Below, piece by piece: positions 1 through 8,533 of a stretch of 64,000 nt of DNA (positions are counted from its first letter, which is position 1; each line of letters opens with the position of its first letter). Where the stretch lies: the NCBI GenBank assembly GCA_021413945.1, contig JAIOPK010000017.1:1-64000 (forward strand), written 5' to 3'. A program made the position numbers and the translations under genes. Under the pieces are notes generated by a model. That model was given only the letters and a program-made list of their open reading frames with translations. It searched no databases and was not told the origin of the DNA. The stretch is from Candidatus Uhrbacteria bacterium (lineage in GTDB: Bacteria; Patescibacteriota; Patescibacteriia; 2-12-FULL-60-25).

Positions 1-564
1 AAAATAGACATCGCCGGAGCCGATCACAAACGCATACGTGCTCCACAAGAGCGCGGAACCCGTTCCAACCGTAACCAAGGTATCCATGCTCGCGCGCACG
101 TGACGAAGATCGTTCCAAGTACCGGTATGAAATTTCCAACCAAGCACGGCGACCAAGACCCAAGCACAAAACGCGAGCAAGTTCGTCGGCAGCATCACAA
201 ACATGCTAACGATCAGCGGCACAGCCAAAACTCCGGCGATCACGAGTCCTTTCGTATCAATGTAACCGCCATGCGTCAGATGGCTCGCACCGCTTTCCTC
301 TCCATGGTTCATCTTTTCATGCCCCATGGCCGCGTGATCGGCGTGAACGGAACCACGCTTCTCGACGATCGATCCGTAACCGTTGTCGCGAACAGCCTCA
401 ACGAGAGCTTCGGATTGCACATGCTCTTCATGCTCGACCGTGGCACGCTCACTGGCGTAATTGACCCTCGCTTCCGTTACGCCCGGAACTTTTTTCAAGG
501 CCTGCTCCGTCGTAAGCGCGCATGAAGCGCAATGCATCCCGGTAATCTTCAGTTGCGTTTTCAT
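1..564 (-). CDS. copA: Copper-translocating P1B-type ATPase, N-terminal part (cut by window start)
   Basis: The visible 188 residues are the N-terminus of a heavy-metal P-type ATPase that would pump Cu(I) out of the cytoplasm. Seen: a heavy-metal-associated (HMA) domain with the metal site GMHCASC at about residues 9-15, a His/Met-rich linker (HADHAAMGHEKMNHGEE) at about residues 73-90, then the first transmembrane helices (GLVIAGVLAVPLIVSMFVML and a following hydrophobic stretch). The ATG at 564 lies 4 nt downstream of the preceding gene's stop, so the gene is the last visible member of the copper operon. The phosphorylation, nucleotide-binding and CPC segments lie outside the window. Copper specificity is inferred from the HMA motif and the CsoR neighbour. 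Confidence 0.88.
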   Translation of the reverse strand, partial: MKTQLKITGMHCASCALTTEQALKKVPGVTEARVNYASERATVEHEEHVQSEALVEAVRDNGYGSIVEKRGSVHADHAAMGHEKMNHGEESGASHLTHGGYIDTKGLVIAGVLAVPLIVSMFVMLPTNLLAFCAWVLVAVLGWKFHTGTWNDLRHVRASMDTLVTVGTGSALLWSTYAFVIGSGDVYF

Positions 565-568
565 AGCG

Positions 569-1669
569 TTACTCGACAACTTGGAATGAACCGCGAATCA
601 TACCCATCGAACAGGAGAATGGGATCGTTCCGGAACGCGACGGGGTAAATCGAATAAGATTCTTCCCGACCACCAAGCTCTGGGTAATGCCGAGTGTCGG
701 CACGACGATCGAATTGGCGCATCCGGAGACATCAACGCCATCGATATCCCAACGCACGGGCACGCCGCGCTTGATAATAAAACGGTTAGGCGAGAATGCG
801 CCGTACGCAACCCGCATGCTCACGATCTGCTCTTCCGCCTGCACCGGAGCAACCGTGAATGCACCGCCTACGGAAGCGAGCGTCCTATCGAATGTCACCG
901 GCGATCCGAGGACGGTCAGTCCGCCGTCGATTTGTGCCACCGCAAACAAAGCAAGCATACCACCGGTCGCCAGCTGTAACGTTCGGCTCTTCATCGACGC
1001 GATCGATCCAAACAAACTCAATCCGACCAGGACGGGAAACGTTCCGAGAGCAAAAACGCCCATCATCGTCGCTCCGACTTGAGCGGAACCCGAGGCCAAA
1101 GCCATGGCTTGAGCGGCTTGGGTGAATCCGCAGGGAAGCAAAAACGTGACGGCTCCAACCAATGGCGGAATCGCCTTGCCGTGCTTACCGGCGACACCAT
1201 GCGCGAAGCGGCCAAAGGCCATCGGGAGGGAAACAAGACTGCGCGGCAACAAATCGAGCAAGTACAACGCAACACCGGCAAGCACCAAACCAAGCACGAT
1301 CCCGACAAAGCCATACATACCTGCCGAGAGTGCGATCCCCTGACCGATACCGCCAAGCAACGCACCTCCGATAACAAACGTGACCAATCGTCCGGCATGC
1401 GTGAGCGCGACGCTCATGGCGTCCTTGCCGCTAAACGCAACAAGGAATGCGCCGGTTGATGCGAGACACGTAGAAACGCTCGCCACCAAGCCAAGAATAA
1501 ACATCGCGGCATACGAAGGCCCGACGGTCGCGCTCGGAAGCAGAAATAGGAACGGCGAAATCATCCATTTCCAAACAAACCAGACCAACGCCACGGCAAG
1601 AAGAGCCTGCCAGAACCGTGGCCAGAAGGCCTGTCTGGATACCGCTTCACATGTTTGGGTCGTATTCAT
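569..1669 (-). CDS. UreH/DsbD-type membrane protein with C-terminal cupredoxin-like domain
   Basis: This 366-residue protein has about seven hydrophobic helices of the UreH-like/sulfite-exporter (TauE/SafE, DsbD-like) type at about residues 15-255. They include a glycine/proline-rich pair with conserved cysteines (MFILGLVASVSTCLAST; VGAVTFLLPCGFTQAAQAM). A cupredoxin-like beta domain follows at about residues 285-366, with possible copper ligands in VSGCANS and the final FSCSMGM motif. Such fusions move or buffer copper across the membrane, with the cupredoxin on the outside. The gene lies between csoR (2 nt gap) and the copA-type gene (4 nt gap), consistent with one transcript. Transport direction is not decided by sequence. 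The N-terminal HMA domain found in some relatives is absent here. Confidence 0.8.
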   Translation of the reverse strand: MNTTQTCEAVSRQAFWPRFWQALLAVALVWFVWKWMISPFLFLLPSATVGPSYAAMFILGLVASVSTCLASTGAFLVAFSGKDAMSVALTHAGRLVTFVIGGALLGGIGQGIALSAGMYGFVGIVLGLVLAGVALYLLDLLPRSLVSLPMAFGRFAHGVAGKHGKAIPPLVGAVTFLLPCGFTQAAQAMALASGSAQVGATMMGVFALGTFPVLVGLSLFGSIASMKSRTLQLATGGMLALFAVAQIDGGLTVLGSPVTFDRTLASVGGAFTVAPVQAEEQIVSMRVAYGAFSPNRFIIKRGVPVRWDIDGVDVSGCANSIVVPTLGITQSLVVGKNLIRFTPSRSGTIPFSCSMGMIRGSFQVVE

Positions 1670-1670
1670 A

Positions 1671-1970
1671 TTATCGATCTGATAATTCCATCACGCGTAT
1701 CACTTCATCCAAGGCCTGCTTCCGCTCCCGCTTCCCATCCGCCATAGCCGTAGAAAAGCACGTACTCATATGATTGCTAAAAATACGCCGAATCACGCCC
1801 TTCCACAAACCTTGGACGGCGAGTGCCTGTTGGAGAACGTCGATGCAATAGCAGTCATCCTCGAGCATACGGACGACATTCGCGAGCTGCGTCTGGGCCT
1901 TACGAGCATTCGCCAACACCTGGCGTTTGGAATGCGCATCCAGAGAAAGCGATTTATTATTCGTCATCAT
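1671..1970 (-). CDS. csoR: CsoR/RcnR-family copper-sensing transcriptional repressor
   Basis: A 99-residue all-helical protein of the metal-sensing DUF156 family. The expected Cu(I) ligands of CsoR, Cys-His-Cys, are visible: a cysteine in DCYCIDVLQQ near residue 43, and NHMSTC near residues 66-71. In the family, Cu(I) binding at this site releases the repressor from an operator overlapping the promoter, and a matching palindrome lies upstream of this operon at 2652-2672. The start could be either of two adjacent ATG codons. It is the second gene of the operon, 4 nt after the DUF305 gene and 2 nt before the membrane/cupredoxin gene. The conserved His-Cys pair argues for copper rather than nickel or formaldehyde sensing. 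Confidence 0.88.
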   Translation of the reverse strand: MMTNNKSLSLDAHSKRQVLANARKAQTQLANVVRMLEDDCYCIDVLQQALAVQGLWKGVIRRIFSNHMSTCFSTAMADGKRERKQALDEVIRVMELSDR

Positions 1971-1974
1971 ATAA

Positions 1975-2622
1975 TTAATGAATCATCATTGGCATATAAC
2001 CGGCCCGTTCGGACAGCCACTCAAGCATGCGTCCGATTTCCTCGCTCTGAACACGAATAACTCCTTGGGCAAACGACACCATCTCGGATCGCTCGGTAAT
2101 CGGAAGAATCTCACGAGCCATATCGATCGCGCCCATGTGGTGCATGATCATGCCATGTAAGAATGCCGGGATCACTTGGTTATCCGACAATGTCCTCAAA
2201 TTCGGCATCATCGGTCGATAGCGTTGGTCGGCGGTATACTCGCTGCCATACCACTCCACATGCCAGCGCTTCATTTGAATGATCTCCGCTGTCTGCGCAT
2301 CGATAATACTCTGCAAAAAAACTTTTATTTCTTCATCCTGCGTCTTCGTAATCGCATAGGACGCAGTATCCACGGCTTCCTGATGATGCGGAATCATACC
2401 CATTAAGAAGTCGGCATCATTTCGAATCTCTACGGAATGGCCCATCATGCCTCCCATCATTCCGTAGCCGGTCGGCATAACCCCGCGTCCGACGCCTGTA
2501 CCCCATGACATCATCGGTGCATAGGGCGTCCAAAGAAACTGCGAAGCCAGTGCCCCCAGGAAGAAGACGACGATAGCAATAATAATGACTGTAACGACAG
2601 GCAAACCCGAGGATTTTTGCAT
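1975..2622 (-). CDS. DUF305 domain-containing membrane-anchored protein (copper resistance)
   Basis: A 215-residue protein with one N-terminal transmembrane helix (about residues 8-30), a Gly/Met-rich stretch (GYGMMGGMMGHS) and a DUF305 ferritin-like four-helix domain. The two characteristic His/Met motifs are present: MGMIPHHQEAVDTA near residue 74 and HGMIMHHMGAIDMA near residue 155. DUF305 proteins are extracytoplasmic and often sit in copper-handling operons. The Met/His-rich helices could bind copper, which is inference. It is the first gene behind the CsoR-regulated promoter and is followed by csoR after 4 nt. Confidence 0.85.
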   Translation of the reverse strand: MQKSSGLPVVTVIIIAIVVFFLGALASQFLWTPYAPMMSWGTGVGRGVMPTGYGMMGGMMGHSVEIRNDADFLMGMIPHHQEAVDTASYAITKTQDEEIKVFLQSIIDAQTAEIIQMKRWHVEWYGSEYTADQRYRPMMPNLRTLSDNQVIPAFLHGMIMHHMGAIDMAREILPITERSEMVSFAQGVIRVQSEEIGRMLEWLSERAGYMPMMIH

Positions 2623-2649
2623 AGAAATAGAGAAAGAAAGACTGCGTCG

Positions 2650-2678
2650 ATTATACCTACCCCCTAGGTATACGACAA
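2650..2678 (-). promoter_or_regulatory. Sigma70-type promoter of the copper operon
   Basis: Read on the minus strand there is TTGTCG at 2678-2673, a 17-bp spacer, and a perfect TATAAT at 2655-2650. The start codon of the first gene (2622) is about 20 nt downstream of the predicted transcription start. The spacer is filled by the palindrome at 2652-2672. Confidence 0.8.
2652..2672. promoter_or_regulatory. CsoR operator palindrome
   Basis: A perfect 8-bp inverted repeat, TATACCTA-CCCCC-TAGGTATA. The G/C-tract centre flanked by TA-rich arms is typical of CsoR-family operators. It occupies the whole promoter spacer and part of the -10, so a bound repressor would exclude RNA polymerase. Confidence 0.8.
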
Positions 2679-2703
2679 GTAAGCTACCTTTCTTTCAACG
2701 CCC

Positions 2704-3405
2704 CTATCGCAGCGGTCGATTGAACGTAAATTCACCGGAAGTGCGCTGCCATTTCCCTCGAACAAACGAGTAAACGAGTGGGTGGGCCTTGGGCAAATCG
2801 AGGAACGCGATATCATCGTCGCTAATCCCCTCCAGATACTTGATCGCGGTACGCAGCGTATTGCCGTGCCCGACCACAAGCACGTCTTCACCCTTTCTAA
2901 CTCTCGTAAGAATCTGTTTCACCAAAAACGGCTGTGCGCGATTCAACGTGTCTTCAAGACTCTCTCCGCCCCCAGGCGGACGAGCATGATACCCGCGGCG
3001 CCAAGCCAAAACCTTAGCAGCTCCATAACGCTCGACGGCCTGCTGTTTATCAAGTCCTTGCAACGCTCCATAATAGCGTTCGTTCAGAGACGTGCTCTCA
3101 AACACCGGAATCTCTTTCGTGCCATATCCGTTGGAATGCTTGGTCCATCGATAGTACTTGGCGTCATGCTCATGCTGAACAATACCCGTGCGGTTCTGAT
3201 TCGCGAGAAGAATAAACAATGTTAAGTGGGCGCGTTCAAGCTTGGATGTGTACGCCGCAGAAAAGTCGTAGGCATCGCAATGTTTGGCACAGGCACGTGC
3301 CTCGCGAATCCCATTCTCGCTCAACGGAACATCGATCCATCCGGTAAACCGGTTCGAAAGATTCCACCGCGATTCCCCGTGACGCACCAAAACAAGTGAA
3401 GCCAT
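2704..3405 (-). CDS. gpmA: 2,3-bisphosphoglycerate-dependent phosphoglycerate mutase
   Basis: A glycolytic enzyme interconverting 3- and 2-phosphoglycerate. The histidine phosphatase signature LVRHGESRWN sits at the N-terminus, followed by FTGWIDVPLSENG, the SLNERYYGALQG motif, PPGGGESLEDT and the second catalytic histidine in VVGHGNTLRT. All are typical of dPGM, and the length (233 residues) fits. An upstream in-frame GTG (3426) would add MYDIAID, but the ATG at 3405 places the RHG motif where the family has it. No clear ribosome-binding site precedes either start. It lies downstream of tRNA-Ser and its terminator. Confidence 0.93.
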   Translation of the reverse strand: MASLVLVRHGESRWNLSNRFTGWIDVPLSENGIREARACAKHCDAYDFSAAYTSKLERAHLTLFILLANQNRTGIVQHEHDAKYYRWTKHSNGYGTKEIPVFESTSLNERYYGALQGLDKQQAVERYGAAKVLAWRRGYHARPPGGGESLEDTLNRAQPFLVKQILTRVRKGEDVLVVGHGNTLRTAIKYLEGISDDDIAFLDLPKAHPLVYSFVRGKWQRTSGEFTFNRPLR

Positions 3406-3434
3406 ATCAATGGCGATATCGTACACGAGAATAC

Positions 3435-3460
3435 AAAAAACCGCCCTTTCGGGCGGTTTT
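3435..3460 (-). terminator. Intrinsic terminator after tRNA-Ser
   Basis: Stem AAAACCGCCC / GGGCGGTTTT with a TTTC/GAAA loop (arms 3437-3446 and 3451-3460). A run of T follows on the minus strand. It separates tRNA-Ser from gpmA. Confidence 0.8.
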
Positions 3461-3465
3461 CTTTA

Positions 3466-3555
3466 TGGCGGAGAGGGAGGGATTCGAACCCTCGATAGCC
3501 GTGAAGCTATACTGGATTTCGAGTCCAGCGCGTTCGACCACTCTGCCACCTCTCC
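3466..3555 (-). tRNA. tRNA-Ser(CGA)
   Basis: 90 nt with acceptor arms GGAGAGG / CCTCTCC, discriminator G and an encoded CCA. The anticodon arm is CTGGA-CTCGAAA-TCCAG, giving anticodon CGA (codon UCG). There is a long variable arm (TAGCTTCACGGCTA) as expected for serine, and the T-arm GGTTCGAATCC is present. Confidence 0.95.
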
Positions 3556-3578
3556 TCGGGTCGATAGGCAGCAGGATA

Positions 3579-4775
3579 CTATCGACGATTAGCCTCTCGG
3601 TCAAGCTGGATGGTCGCTAAAAACGCCAGCAACCAAAACGCAATCGCAAGATCATTTTTGAAGTACGGCACATCAACCAACCCATGAATCAAAATGGCGA
3701 TAAGCGGCGCCATCGCTATCCAAGAAACTCGTTTTCGAATCCACGTCACGACCACCCATCCAAACGCGAAGAGGCCGACGAGACCCGCCTCGCTCCACAC
3801 GTTAAAGACGATCGTATGCGGATACTGGAATATCTCGATGAATGTCTTCTCATGATACGGCTTAAACACCGTCGGATACCCGCCAAATCCCGCGCCAAGC
3901 ACCGGATGATCCTTCAACATGTTCCAAGTCTCGGTCCAAGTCCAGGTCCGTACTCTCCCCGACCACCCGGAAAATGTCGCCTGTTCAATAAACGCCCCGC
4001 GTAACGGCGCAACCGCGACCACAAACACCGTACCAACAACCGCGAGGACAATGGCGATACGTCGCGTCTCCCGTCGAACGACCAAAACAAACCAAGTCGC
4101 GACAGCAAGCGCCAACATTCCCCCATCGCTCTTTGCAAGAAACGCCGACAAGAATGCCATCGCCCATGAAGCAAGCAGCCACCACTCACGCTTTGCCTCG
4201 ATCCATCGTGAAAAGAGATATGCGCCAAACGGCACAACAAAAAGAGCCAACGCATTCGGATACGGAAATGGCCCGGTCGCTCGTCGACCATCCGCAATCG
4301 AAACGTTCCAAGGACTCGGAATCCCCTGACCTGTTACGTACTGATAGATCGCCCAAAAGCCAACGATCGTAATCACGATGCGCATCGATTGTTCGATTCG
4401 CTTCCTGTCGACAATGTCGCGCAACCCAAACAACAAAACAAACACGAGCACCGGCTCAAGAACATACGCACGCCACAATCCAAGTCCCGTCACCATCGAC
4501 GGCGACCAAAACACCGCCGCCAAAGTCGCTACCGACCAAAGCAACACCGGCCATCGCCACTCACTCATCGACTTCCAACCCTTACTCCAAGAAACCATTC
4601 CGAATCCCAACGTCGCAGCGACGAAGAGAACGAGCAAATACACTTCAAGCAGTGTCGTCGGTAACGGTCCGATCTTGAATCGAACTAAATACAGCGGAAG
4701 CGCCAAAGGCAGTCCCCAAATCATCCAAGTTGCCGCCTGCTTGTAATACGCTGTCCACGACTTCATACTAGCCAT
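3579..4775 (-). CDS. O-antigen ligase (WaaL/Wzy)-like polytopic membrane protein
   Basis: A 398-residue protein with about 10-12 hydrophobic helices. The conserved periplasmic region of the O-antigen ligase/polymerase family is recognisable: SGRVRTWTWTETWNMLKDHPVLGAGFGGYPTV-type sequence near residues 270-300, followed by HTIVFNVWSEAGLVGL. Members transfer or polymerise lipid-linked glycans at the outer face of the membrane. The substrate here is unknown. Start alternatives are the ATG at 4775 and ATG at 4766. A divergent gene begins only 10 nt away at 4786. A second, TPR-fused member of this family lies at 32.1-34.6 kb. Confidence 0.75.
   Translation of the reverse strand: MASMKSWTAYYKQAATWMIWGLPLALPLYLVRFKIGPLPTTLLEVYLLVLFVAATLGFGMVSWSKGWKSMSEWRWPVLLWSVATLAAVFWSPSMVTGLGLWRAYVLEPVLVFVLLFGLRDIVDRKRIEQSMRIVITIVGFWAIYQYVTGQGIPSPWNVSIADGRRATGPFPYPNALALFVVPFGAYLFSRWIEAKREWWLLASWAMAFLSAFLAKSDGGMLALAVATWFVLVVRRETRRIAIVLAVVGTVFVVAVAPLRGAFIEQATFSGWSGRVRTWTWTETWNMLKDHPVLGAGFGGYPTVFKPYHEKTFIEIFQYPHTIVFNVWSEAGLVGLFAFGWVVVTWIRKRVSWIAMAPLIAILIHGLVDVPYFKNDLAIAFWLLAFLATIQLDREANRR
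4741..4769 (+). promoter_or_regulatory. Probable promoter for the small acidic protein gene
   Basis: TTGTAA at 4741-4746, a 17-bp spacer and CATACT at 4764-4769, about 10 nt before the expected transcription start and 17 nt before the ATG at 4786. It is embedded in the 5' coding end of the divergent O-antigen-ligase-like gene. Confidence 0.45.
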
Positions 4776-4785
4776 AGCCTACTCT

Positions 4786-5019
4786 ATGATCACCAAAGAG
4801 CAACTCCGCGCCATGTGTTATGACGAGGCGGGAACCGTGCGCCTCAAAGCCGATATCCGCGCGGAAATGATTAACAAACTTATTCTGGAAGAGATGATGG
4901 ACATCGATGAAGCAGAAGATCTCATCGATAAATCTCTACGCGAGTTCAACCTGTGGGGCGAGCCTACACTTGAGGATCTCCTGCGCGACGATGAAGAGGA
5001 AACAAAAGAGACTCCCTAA
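4786..5019 (+). CDS. Small acidic helical protein of unknown function
   Basis: A 77-residue, strongly acidic and probably all-helical protein with no recognisable domain and no cysteines beyond one (AMCYDE). The C-terminus is very acidic (EDLLRDDEEETKETP). It reads as real because it has its own promoter-like sequence, an AT-start close to that promoter, and a strong terminator whose stem overlaps the stop codon. The function is unknown. Confidence 0.6.
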   Translation: MITKEQLRAMCYDEAGTVRLKADIRAEMINKLILEEMMDIDEAEDLIDKSLREFNLWGEPTLEDLLRDDEEETKETP

Positions 5020-5035
5020 GGAGTCTCTTTTGTTT
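5003..5035 (+). terminator. Intrinsic terminator overlapping the stop codon
   Basis: A 13-bp perfect stem, CAAAAGAGACTCC / GGAGTCTCTTTTG (5003-5015 and 5020-5032), with a CTAA loop and a T-rich 3' side. The remaining 5036-5189 stretch shows no gene. Confidence 0.8.
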
Positions 5036-5189
5036 TCGCCGGCAAGCATGGAACCGACGAAACCGAGAGGCTCGGCCCCTCGCTCTCGCGACAAACGAAT
5101 CATTACGTTTCTCGCGAGAGTGAAGAGCTGAACTGACCCAAACTTCTTATCACACCGTCCGATCGAGTCAAATGCCCTCGGTGGATAAG

Positions 5190-6689
5190 TTAAGGTAAGC
5201 GAAAAATCACGGCCTCTTCATCGGCATACACCTGTTGGAAGCGCGCATCGTTTTTCAAAATCTCCTCGAGCTTCTGGCCCGGCTTCCGCTCCACCAAAAC
5301 CATACGTGAATGGAATAGTCCGGAAATGACTTCAAAGGCCGTCGATGTGTTCGTTCCGAGAGTCAATGCGGTATAGGTATCAGATAACGTCGATGAAGAC
5401 TGCAATAAAAACACCGGATCCAATCCCGCGACATAATGAATCGAGTCGTTGCGATTCCACAGCAATGAAAACTGCGCCCAATCGGAATGGAAGAGCCGCT
5501 CCCCCGGTTTAAGCTCGCTCGAAACGACATCCATCGATTTTTCAAAACGCGTAAACGGTTTTGCCGATGATCGTAGCTCCCAACGAGTAGCGAGCGCACC
5601 TTTGCCGACGATAAAGATCATCGCAACAAGAAGTGCATGCGGTAAGTATCGAAAAAATTTTCTTAACGATGCAATAAGTCGCGTCTCGTCGATCTGTTGA
5701 AACAAACTTGCGAGCAACAATACCAAAACCGGTACGAGGTACTCCACAAAGCGGGCGCTCTTGAACGTGAGTGCGAGAAAAATCGCAACAAGCAGTCCGC
5801 AGCCGATCGCAAAGGAGGCTTGCACCGCGTCGAGTTGATGTCGACGAGCCCGTACAAAGCCAAGTACGGCGATACAGACGATCATCATCAATAATGAGAG
5901 GTGCACAAACAGCTCGAGCGGCGCATACGGATACCATTCCGTGCCCATGACGACGCGCCCCGTAGGCGTGGCGACTCCGATCTGAAAAATCTGCACCCAA
6001 AGATACGGAATATTCTCCGGAAAATTTGGATGAATGAATGTTCCGAGCAATCCCCCTCCTAATGTCGCAAGTGCGATACGAAAATCCGGCATCGTACGTT
6101 TCTCTTCGACGAATCGCGCATACACCCAAGCTCCAATCGCCAAAACAACTTGCGCACCGATCAAAAGTAGCCAACCTCCATGCGTAAGTGCATACACAGC
6201 GCCAACGATAAACGCCCAATGACGCGCAGACTTCTTCCAAGCGACCATTCCCAAGAGAAATAGTCCGATCGCAAATGGCGATGCTTTCCCAAGCGAGAGA
6301 CGCGTAATCATCGGCGGCATCGCGACCATCACCATCGTCCAAAACCAAGCGTGACGGACCGCGAGCTTCTCAACCGCCCATAACACGATGACCGTAAACA
6401 TTCCCCCGGCCACAACCGCCGCGATCTGTGCGCCGGGTAAAACCCCGAACCATTTCACGAACGGCATTAAGAAGTAATGAAAAAGAAGATGCTGATCATT
6501 AAAACCCGGATGTAGAACGGTTAAATCGAGCCAAGGGAAGGAGAGTAAAGGCCCGCCGTCTAGCATTAAAGCGGAGATCTTTGCGTGATAAAACGCATCA
6601 GGATCGGGAAATGCGCCCCAAATCTGGAACAAGGAAAACCAAGCGGATCCAAGAACGAAAGCGAGTATAAAACGGAGACGCTTGAGCAT
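5190..6689 (-). CDS. STT3/PglB-like GT-C membrane glycosyltransferase
   Basis: A polytopic protein with about 11 hydrophobic segments. Near its N-terminus it carries the acidic loop FPDPDAFYHAKI, which matches the DxD-type first external loop of GT-C oligosaccharyltransferase-like enzymes. FNDQHLLFHYFLMPF, a second typical motif, follows. The C-terminal 110 residues form a soluble domain (FHSDWAQFSLLWNRND). Such enzymes transfer sugars from polyprenyl-linked donors on the outer face of the membrane; donor and acceptor cannot be named. The track-length start (GTG, 6722) lies inside a terminator hairpin, so the ATG at 6689 is preferred (499 residues). The classical WWDYG motif of STT3 was not found, so this is a relative rather than a proven oligosaccharyltransferase. 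Confidence 0.65.
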   Translation of the reverse strand: MLKRLRFILAFVLGSAWFSLFQIWGAFPDPDAFYHAKISALMLDGGPLLSFPWLDLTVLHPGFNDQHLLFHYFLMPFVKWFGVLPGAQIAAVVAGGMFTVIVLWAVEKLAVRHAWFWTMVMVAMPPMITRLSLGKASPFAIGLFLLGMVAWKKSARHWAFIVGAVYALTHGGWLLLIGAQVVLAIGAWVYARFVEEKRTMPDFRIALATLGGGLLGTFIHPNFPENIPYLWVQIFQIGVATPTGRVVMGTEWYPYAPLELFVHLSLLMMIVCIAVLGFVRARRHQLDAVQASFAIGCGLLVAIFLALTFKSARFVEYLVPVLVLLLASLFQQIDETRLIASLRKFFRYLPHALLVAMIFIVGKGALATRWELRSSAKPFTRFEKSMDVVSSELKPGERLFHSDWAQFSLLWNRNDSIHYVAGLDPVFLLQSSSTLSDTYTALTLGTNTSTAFEVISGLFHSRMVLVERKPGQKLEEILKNDARFQQVYADEEAVIFRLP

Positions 6690-6703
6690 GTCGGAGATCT
6701 TAG

Positions 6704-6744
6704 CAGAAACGAAAGCGCCCACCCCAGTAAGTCAGGGTGGGCGC
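6704..6744 (-). terminator. Intrinsic terminator closing the minus-strand half of the GC-rich island
   Basis: Perfect 10-bp stem GCGCCCACCC / GGGTGGGCGC (6715-6724 and 6735-6744), then TTTCGTTTCT on the minus strand. It marks the left edge of the island. A second hairpin (GCCACGT / ACGTGGC, about 6755-6785) precedes it. Confidence 0.75.
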
Positions 6745-6793
6745 GATCAGTAGTGCCACGTGGTCCGTGAGGACTTTACGTGGCGAAGGAGCG

Positions 6794-8503
6794 TTACTCG
6801 TCGCAGTGATAGCGACGACTCATGTGCTCACGGAAACGATCCGTGAGGCCTCTCGTGCGTGCGATCATGTCGCACCGATCTTCCGCGGCCACCGAAGCGG
6901 CCATGGGAGCACTTGTGTGAGAGATCGTCGGAATCGGCGGAACCGACCCCGTCGTGCCGAGATCCGGCATCGCGGTGACGATCGGAGCCGGTGCTACCAC
7001 CGTCCCCGCTCCCCTCATCCGGTCGATCGCGTCGGGTTCATGCGGCGGGGGCGTCGGCGGAGTCTCCGCCGAAACCTCCTGAGCCAGCGCACGGCCGGAA
7101 GGCATGTCCGGCAGACGCAGGTCCGACCCTCCGAGATGAAGCCCCCAGCCGATGAGCGGCAGAAGAGCCATCAGCCCAAAGAAGACGGTGAACGTCCGGA
7201 ACATGTTGACCATGAAGGGGTGCTTCATGTCCTTCATCTTGCCGGCAAAGAACGTGGCCATGCCCGCGCCAAAGATGACGAGGCCGACCGTCGTCCAGTT
7301 GAGCCCGCCGTCGCCCAGCAGGTTGTTGCACCAGTGGGCGATCGGGTTCCAGATGACTTCGCCCGACCACCACAGGCGCCAAAGCCCCAGGATGACGAGC
7401 TGAACGATCCGGAAGAACAGGATCGCCATCATGAACCACAGATGCAAACGACTCGACCCTTCGACGAAGTTCTTGGGGTCGAGACCGCGCTCCTTGTGGA
7501 CGACGACGATGATGTAGGACCCGATGCCCGCGAGAGCAACGAGTCCGAGGATCGCGACCTGGGGCAAGAGAATGGCCCAGATGATCACGATCAGGCAGAT
7601 CGACCGGATCGAGAGCGTCGTACCCTTCACCGCATCGGCCGCCTTCTTGAAAGGCGCCTCAAGCGGTTTGGGCATGATCTTCTCGTAGTTCTCCTCCGTG
7701 ATGAACGGAAGAATGAGGAGACCAGGCCGGATGAGCATGGCGTTGGCGAGCCGGTTCAAGGCATCACCACCGTCGCCCAGCACGGCGCCGAGCACCCCGC
7801 TGAAGAGACGCATCAGAATCTCGCCGAGCAGGTAGCAGGCGAAGCCGATCACCGCGATGGGCAGCGACTGAAACCATTCGACGCCATTCATGGTGCTCAA
7901 GAGCACGGCGACGAAGGAGAAGCCGATACCCATGACGATCGGCGCGACGACGAGGACGAGGACCGAGAGCATCGGACTGCGTGCCTTGCCGTACCGCTTA
8001 AGGAATTCCGTGTTGAACTCCTCCAGCTTGTGTTCGATGTCGCCGCGAAGCAGGTCGAGCTCGGTCGCGGAAGCGTTCTCACGCTCCCGCTTGTCCCGCG
8101 CTTTCTCGAGCGTTTCCATCTCATCCGTGCGTTCGTTGATCCAGCTCCAGTTGCGGATGCGCTTGGCGGGCAGAAGCCGCACCCAGCACACCACGAGGGC
8201 GAGGAGCGCGACTGCTGCGACGATGATCTGGGTGTTGAGCCAGACATCGCTCGTGCCGATCGCGAGATCGGACGCGATGCTGTACACCCCGTAGTTGGCG
8301 GCGGCGAGGAGAACAATCACGAGCGTGATCATCCCCCACGCGCCGGCCGCCACCGAGTGCAGATACCAGAGTCGGGTCTTGTCCCAGACCTGGCCGGAGC
8401 GCTGGTAGGCGAAGCTCGACGCGTTGGCGAGCTCCTCCCGGAATGCGCGCTCGCCGAGGACGGCGGCCACGAAGCCGATGAAATCTGCGAACATGTTTCC
8501 CAT
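6794..8503 (-). CDS. Unrecognised polytopic membrane protein of the GC-rich island
   Basis: A 569-residue protein with no family I can name. About eight hydrophobic segments lie at about residues 48-70, 90-110, 180-230, 297-330, 353-375, 400-420 and 430-455. A charged coiled-coil-like segment (about 120-170, ERTDEMETLEKARDKRE) separates the first two helices from the rest. The C-terminal 110 residues are proline/alanine-rich and end in a Cys-containing tail (DRCDMIARTRG...YHCDE). A GAGGT ribosome-binding site precedes ATG 8503. It starts 30 nt after the preceding island gene. Third positions are almost all G/C, unlike flanking genes. It may be a structural membrane component of an envelope complex; this is inference. 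Confidence 0.75.
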   Translation of the reverse strand: MGNMFADFIGFVAAVLGERAFREELANASSFAYQRSGQVWDKTRLWYLHSVAAGAWGMITLVIVLLAAANYGVYSIASDLAIGTSDVWLNTQIIVAAVALLALVVCWVRLLPAKRIRNWSWINERTDEMETLEKARDKRERENASATELDLLRGDIEHKLEEFNTEFLKRYGKARSPMLSVLVLVVAPIVMGIGFSFVAVLLSTMNGVEWFQSLPIAVIGFACYLLGEILMRLFSGVLGAVLGDGGDALNRLANAMLIRPGLLILPFITEENYEKIMPKPLEAPFKKAADAVKGTTLSIRSICLIVIIWAILLPQVAILGLVALAGIGSYIIVVVHKERGLDPKNFVEGSSRLHLWFMMAILFFRIVQLVILGLWRLWWSGEVIWNPIAHWCNNLLGDGGLNWTTVGLVIFGAGMATFFAGKMKDMKHPFMVNMFRTFTVFFGLMALLPLIGWGLHLGGSDLRLPDMPSGRALAQEVSAETPPTPPPHEPDAIDRMRGAGTVVAPAPIVTAMPDLGTTGSVPPIPTISHTSAPMAASVAAEDRCDMIARTRGLTDRFREHMSRRYHCDE

Positions 8504-8533
8504 CAGAACCTCACGATGTTGGGGGTTGGAAGA

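Noticed and set aside
1063-1682. Several plus-strand ORFs opposite the copper operon
   Set aside because: They are overlapping shadows of the minus-strand membrane/cupredoxin gene, with no signals of their own.
5036-5189. Small gene or RNA downstream of the 77-residue protein
   Set aside because: No start with convincing length, no promoter and only weak inverted repeats; nothing could be supported.
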